Positions 42,101-45,210 of a DNA stretch of 45,210 nucleotides are shown here, piece after piece. Under the pieces are notes generated by a model that was not told where the DNA came from, did no database searches, and was given only the letters and a program-made list of their open reading frames with translations. Within the stretch, counting starts at the first letter, position 1. Each line of letters opens with the position of its first letter. The position numbers were made by a program, and so were the translations under genes. The stretch is from Pseudomonadota bacterium (GTDB lineage Bacteria > Pseudomonadota > Alphaproteobacteria > Rhizobiales > Hyphomicrobiaceae): positions 1-45,210 of the forward strand of contig JAEWIJ010000117.1 of NCBI GenBank assembly GCA_023387235.1. Reading direction: 5' to 3'.

Positions 42101-42737
42101 GGAAGTTCGCGATCAGCGCCAGGCCGAGGCGCTGGCTCTTCTCGGGATGGAATTGCGTACCCGCGAGATTGTCGCGCGCAACCATGGCCGTGACCGGACC
42201 ACCGTAGTCGGTCACGGCGACGAGGTCGGCAGGATCGGCCGGCGTCAGGTGATAGGAGTGCACGAAATAGGCGTGCAATCCGTCCGGCCCGGTCGCAATG
42301 CCGTCGAGCAACGGATGCGGCCGTCGCACGTCGAGCGTATTCCAGCCCATGTGCGGAATCTTGAGCGTCGGATCGGTCGGCTGAATGGCTGCGACCTCGC
42401 CCTCGATCCAACCTAGCCCCTCATGCACGCCATGCTCCAGCCCGCGGCGGGCCATGAGCTGCATCCCGACGCAGATACCGAGAAATGGCCGGCCCTGCTG
42501 CCGCACGGCGCGCTCCAGCGCATCGCGCATGCCGTCGATGCGGTGAAGGCCCTGGTAGCAATCGGCAAACGCGCCGACGCCGGGCAGAACCACGCGCTCA
42601 GCCGCGGCGACCTCGTCGGGCTCCGACGTCAGCACGATCTCCGCGCCAGATCCGCTCTCGCGCGCCGCCCGCTCGAACGCCTTGAGCGCCGAGTGCAGGT
42701 TTCCGGAGCCGTAGTCAATGATTGTGACGCGCGCCAT
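42084..42737 (-). CDS. hisH: Imidazole glycerol phosphate synthase subunit HisH
   Basis: The glutaminase subunit that feeds ammonia to HisF in histidine synthesis, 217 residues from the ATG at 42737. MARVTIIDYGSGNLHSALKA is the standard opening. The nucleophile cysteine is in FLGICVGMQLM (about residue 84), and the histidine and glutamate of the triad are in FHPEKSQRLGL. It ends 17 bases inside the opposite-strand Cas2-like gene. hisF and hisA, usually next, are not in the window, so the operon ends here. It lies 11 bases downstream of DUF2628. Confidence 0.94.
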   Translation of the reverse strand: MARVTIIDYGSGNLHSALKAFERAARESGSGAEIVLTSEPDEVAAAERVVLPGVGAFADCYQGLHRIDGMRDALERAVRQQGRPFLGICVGMQLMARRGLEHGVHEGLGWIEGEVAAIQPTDPTLKIPHMGWNTLDVRRPHPLLDGIATGPDGLHAYFVHSYHLTPADPADLVAVTDYGGPVTAMVARDNLAGTQFHPEKSQRLGLALIANFLSWRP

Positions 42738-42748
42738 GGCAGCCTTAT

Positions 42749-43276
42749 TCACCGCCGCGCGCCAAAAGGAAAGGCCGAGCGCCAGCCGCCGACGCGCCCG
42801 CTATCGCGGTGGATGCCGCCGAGCCGCATCGAGGCGTCCCCGGTCCCCGTGATCTGCGATACGGAGAGCGTTTCCGGGCGCAACATCGGCTGATCCGGTA
42901 GCCAGGCATCGAAGAAGCGGCGCTCGCATTCGACGACATCGCGGCCGGAGACTGTGCCGATCTGCTCCCACCCGCGGCGCTTCAGTGTCCAGCGCTCGAT
43001 CGTATCGGCCTCGAAGCCGATCAGCATGTGCACGCCGAGCATGATCAGGAACTGTATCTGCTCGTCGATATCGAGCGCCTGGAGGGCGAAACCCAAAGCG
43101 GTCGCGACGACCAGATAGATGATCAGCGCCAGCCAGAAGCCGCGCATCAGCAGCCAAAGCGGAGTGAACAGTGCCGCCGGCCACGAGAAACCGTCGCGAA
43201 CGAAGCGGAGGGCCTCGGCGCGATCCTCCCGATCCGATGGCGGGTCCTTGGATTCATGCACGGTGTAGACGCGCAA
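42749..43276 (-). CDS. DUF2628 domain-containing membrane protein
   Basis: A 175-residue protein with two or three membrane helices (about residues 28-65 and 75-92, e.g. FWLALIIYLVVATALGFAL). The opening MRVYTVHESKDPPSDREDRAEALRFVRDGFSW is the DUF2628 signature. The C-terminal 70 residues are soluble. It sits between hisB and hisH, an arrangement found in other Hyphomicrobiales, but it has no known part in histidine synthesis. Confidence 0.83.
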   Translation of the reverse strand: MRVYTVHESKDPPSDREDRAEALRFVRDGFSWPAALFTPLWLLMRGFWLALIIYLVVATALGFALQALDIDEQIQFLIMLGVHMLIGFEADTIERWTLKRRGWEQIGTVSGRDVVECERRFFDAWLPDQPMLRPETLSVSQITGTGDASMRLGGIHRDSGRVGGWRSAFPFGARR

Positions 43277-43320
43277 CGCTCAACTCCTCGCGTGCAATCC
43301 CGATGGACGCCGGTCGGCAC

Positions 43321-43929
43321 TCAGACCGACAACGTGCCCTTGGTCGAGGGAACGCGCTGCTCCTGGCGAGGATCGATCGCGATCGCGTCCCGGAGTGCGC
43401 GAGCGAGCCCCTTGTAGCACGTCTCGGCAATATGGTGATTGTTATCGCCGTACAGATTGGCGACATGCAGCGTGATGCCGGCGTTCTGCGCGAACGCCTG
43501 GAACCACTCACGGAAAAGCTCGGTGTCCATCTCGCCGAGTTTCGGCCGCGTGAACGTGACGTCCCAAACGAGATAAGGCCGGCCGGAGACGTCGATACCC
43601 ACGCGCGTCATGGCCTCGTCCATGGGGAGGTGCACGCTCGCATAGCGCGTGATGCCGCGCTTGTCGCCGAGCGCCTTGGCCAGCGCCTGTCCGAGCACGA
43701 TGCCGCTGTCCTCGACCGTGTGGTGGAAGTCGATGTGCAGGTCGCCCTCGGCCTTGAGCTCGATGTCGATGAGCGAATGGCGGGCAAGCTGCTCCAGCAT
43801 GTGATCGAGGAAGCCGACGCCTGTCGAAATGTCGTAGGCGCCCGTCCCGTCGAGATTGATGCTCGCGGAGATGCGCGTTTCCTTGGTCTGGCGGTCGATC
43901 GTGGCCCGGCGGGGCGCGGTCGTCGTCAT
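43321..43929 (-). CDS. hisB: Imidazoleglycerol-phosphate dehydratase HisB
   Basis: A monofunctional dehydratase of 202 residues that converts imidazoleglycerol phosphate to imidazole acetol phosphate. The two repeated metal-binding motifs are present: DFHHTVEDSGIVLGQAL (about residue 70) and DNNHHIAETCYKGL (about 165), with FLDHMLEQLARHS near 43. It is the unfused form, typical outside gammaproteobacteria. It is the first histidine gene of the minus-strand group in this window; the 141-base gap upstream holds its promoter, not resolved. Confidence 0.95.
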   Translation of the reverse strand: MTTTAPRRATIDRQTKETRISASINLDGTGAYDISTGVGFLDHMLEQLARHSLIDIELKAEGDLHIDFHHTVEDSGIVLGQALAKALGDKRGITRYASVHLPMDEAMTRVGIDVSGRPYLVWDVTFTRPKLGEMDTELFREWFQAFAQNAGITLHVANLYGDNNHHIAETCYKGLARALRDAIAIDPRQEQRVPSTKGTLSV

Positions 43930-44070
43930 CGGGAGTTCCTAATTCCTCGGCCCTCGCGGGTTGCTGATCCCGCCGATGGCCGCGATGCCCGCAGATGCGG
44001 CAAACGGGGCGCCCCCGTCAAGAGCCGCCCCGCCTTTTCTTTTACTTCCATTAACTTGCAGAAGTGTTGA

Positions 44071-45210
44071 TCAGCCGTTGCTGCCGACCACCGTCAGCGT
44101 CGGGCGCTGCTCGTCGTAGCCGGCCAGAAACTCGCCGACCGTCGCCCAGGACTGATAGGTCTCGCGGTCCTGTTGGCGGAGGAAGCTCTCGAGCGCGCGC
44201 ATCTGGCGCTGCATGAGGTGATCGATCTCGCGATGGCCGTTGTCGGAGGCGCCCGCTGCATCGAGCTCCTCGAGGCATTGATGCAGGACCCTCTCGAACA
44301 GGCCGTCGGGCATCAGCAGGAGCATGGGAAGGGCTTGATAGATCCTGTCGGCCGCTTCCCTGACGACCTCGTCGGCCATTCCGCCGGTGCTGCCATGCTC
44401 ACGCGAGAGGCGCGCCGTCTCGCTTTCGAGCTGAAGTCGGCTCGCACGCTCGATCTCCCTCATGCGGCGGCCGAGGATCGTCTGCCCCTTCATGAGCTCT
44501 TCGAGCGCATTACCGGCCTGCCGCGGGCGATCGTCGTCCTCGGTGAGAAGCCAGGACACCTGGTCCGCGTTGGCATCGAAGTCGAGACGGGCGAGCAGCG
44601 TGTCCACGTGCCCGCTCAACACGACACCTCGCGGCGGATACGAGCTTCGGGCCTGATCGCTGATGCGGTGCGTGAGGCTTTTCGGCAGCGTATCGTCATT
44701 CGCTAGCTGCGGACGCGCCTCGTGCAGGACGCCGCCCGCGAAGGCGCGCCGTCCATCATGGATCGCCGCCGGCGGCGGGCCGCGATGCCCGCCGTACTCG
44801 CCGGCGCGGATCAGCAGCAGCGTCTTGTAGAAGTCGCTGCTGACGGCATACTTCCCATCCTCGATCTTGTCGCGCTGCACCGCGCCAGGAACCGTGGCAC
44901 CAGCGCCGATCACGCCACGAACCAGCCGTAAGCGCGACGGGTCGGCAAGCGCGTTGACATCGACTTCGGCCGCAAATCCCTCACGACCCGATATCGGATG
45001 CAGCTCCTCGATGACGGCTTCCGCCGCTGTCCTTGTATCCGGCATCAGCGCGACGCCGATCACCTTCAGCAGGTCGCGGCGCGCGGCCTCCTCGCTCTTC
45101 TTCGGCCACTTCTTCTTCTGCGCGATCGCGATGTAGCGCGAGAGGCCGGTCTTGATCTGGAACTGCGAGCGGCCATCGCCGAACGGGCGCACGGCACCGA
45201 TCGAGGCACC
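44071..45210 (-). CDS. Unrecognised hypothetical protein, incomplete at right edge
   Basis: An open frame of about 380 codons that remains open to the last base, so the true start lies outside; a GTG at 45192 could be a start but is unsupported. The visible part is soluble, with a region near the start (LSRYIAIAQKKKWPKKSEEAA) and a second half rich in charged helices (LQLESETARLSREHG). No transmembrane segment or known motif is seen. No function is assigned. Confidence 0.6.
   Translation of the reverse strand, partial: GASIGAVRPFGDGRSQFQIKTGLSRYIAIAQKKKWPKKSEEAARRDLLKVIGVALMPDTRTAAEAVIEELHPISGREGFAAEVDVNALADPSRLRLVRGVIGAGATVPGAVQRDKIEDGKYAVSSDFYKTLLLIRAGEYGGHRGPPPAAIHDGRRAFAGGVLHEARPQLANDDTLPKSLTHRISDQARSSYPPRGVVLSGHVDTLLARLDFDANADQVSWLLTEDDDRPRQAGNALEELMKGQTILGRRMREIERASRLQLESETARLSREHGSTGGMADEVVREAADRIYQALPMLLLMPDGLFERVLHQCLEELDAAGASDNGHREIDHLMQRQMRALESFLRQQDRETYQSWATVGEFLAGYDEQRPTLTVVGSNG

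Overview
The window is GC-rich, single-copy bacterial chromosome from an alphaproteobacterium, most likely order Hyphomicrobiales (Rhizobiales). The evidence is alphaproteobacterial-length rpoB/rpoC, a groESL operon with a CIRCE operator, a metX-metW pair, hisB-DUF2628-hisH order, an HmuQ-type heme monooxygenase next to hemP, and Irr-type (ICE-like) and RirA-type (IRO-like) iron boxes. I saw no insertion sequence, prophage, rRNA or CRISPR array. The genus cannot be fixed from the sequence alone.

Layout. Positions 1-180 hold the 5' end of a DMT/EamA transporter gene. Positions 395-12890 hold the classic minus-strand transcription/translation cluster, in transcription order tRNA-Trp, secE, nusG, rplK, rplA, rplJ, rplL, rpoB, rpoC, ending in a strong intrinsic terminator at about 346-377. 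Its probable promoter is near 13070-13098. Positions 13444-20500 hold metabolic and envelope genes: glutaryl-CoA dehydrogenase, a DUF1272 zinc protein, an SDR, a short ribosome hibernation factor, cyclopropane fatty acid synthase, a GNAT acetyltransferase, a DUF169 protein, a D,D-carboxypeptidase and a small exported protein. Positions 20712-24549 hold a small membrane protein, a gene-poor and less GC-rich spacer, an MtnX-like HAD phosphatase coupled to a class III aminotransferase, and an alpha/beta hydrolase. Positions 24562-27695 hold znuA, with a Zur-like box, divergent from metX-metW. Positions 27814-30032 hold the groES-groL operon with promoter, CIRCE and terminator. A second EamA transporter follows.

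Positions 31147-41599 form the most interesting part: about 10 kb of iron genes, nearly all on the minus strand. In transcription order they are hemP, an Rrf2-family regulator, an FbpA-type ferric-binding protein, a cysteine-rich protein of unknown function, a Bfd-like [2Fe-2S] protein, a DUF2325 protein, bacterioferritin, an imelysin, a di-heme cytochrome oxidoreductase, a second imelysin and a DUF1513 protein. The hmuQ-like heme-degrading monooxygenase is transcribed away from hemP. Three candidate iron operators are visible: in the hemP/hmuQ interval, ahead of fbpA, and just ahead of bfr. Together they suggest coordinated heme use, ferric iron capture, storage and release. The cysteine-rich protein/Bfd-like/DUF2325 trio is the least understood module.

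Positions 41735-45210 hold a stand-alone Cas2-like protein, hisH, a DUF2628 membrane protein and hisB, then an unrecognised gene that runs off the right edge.
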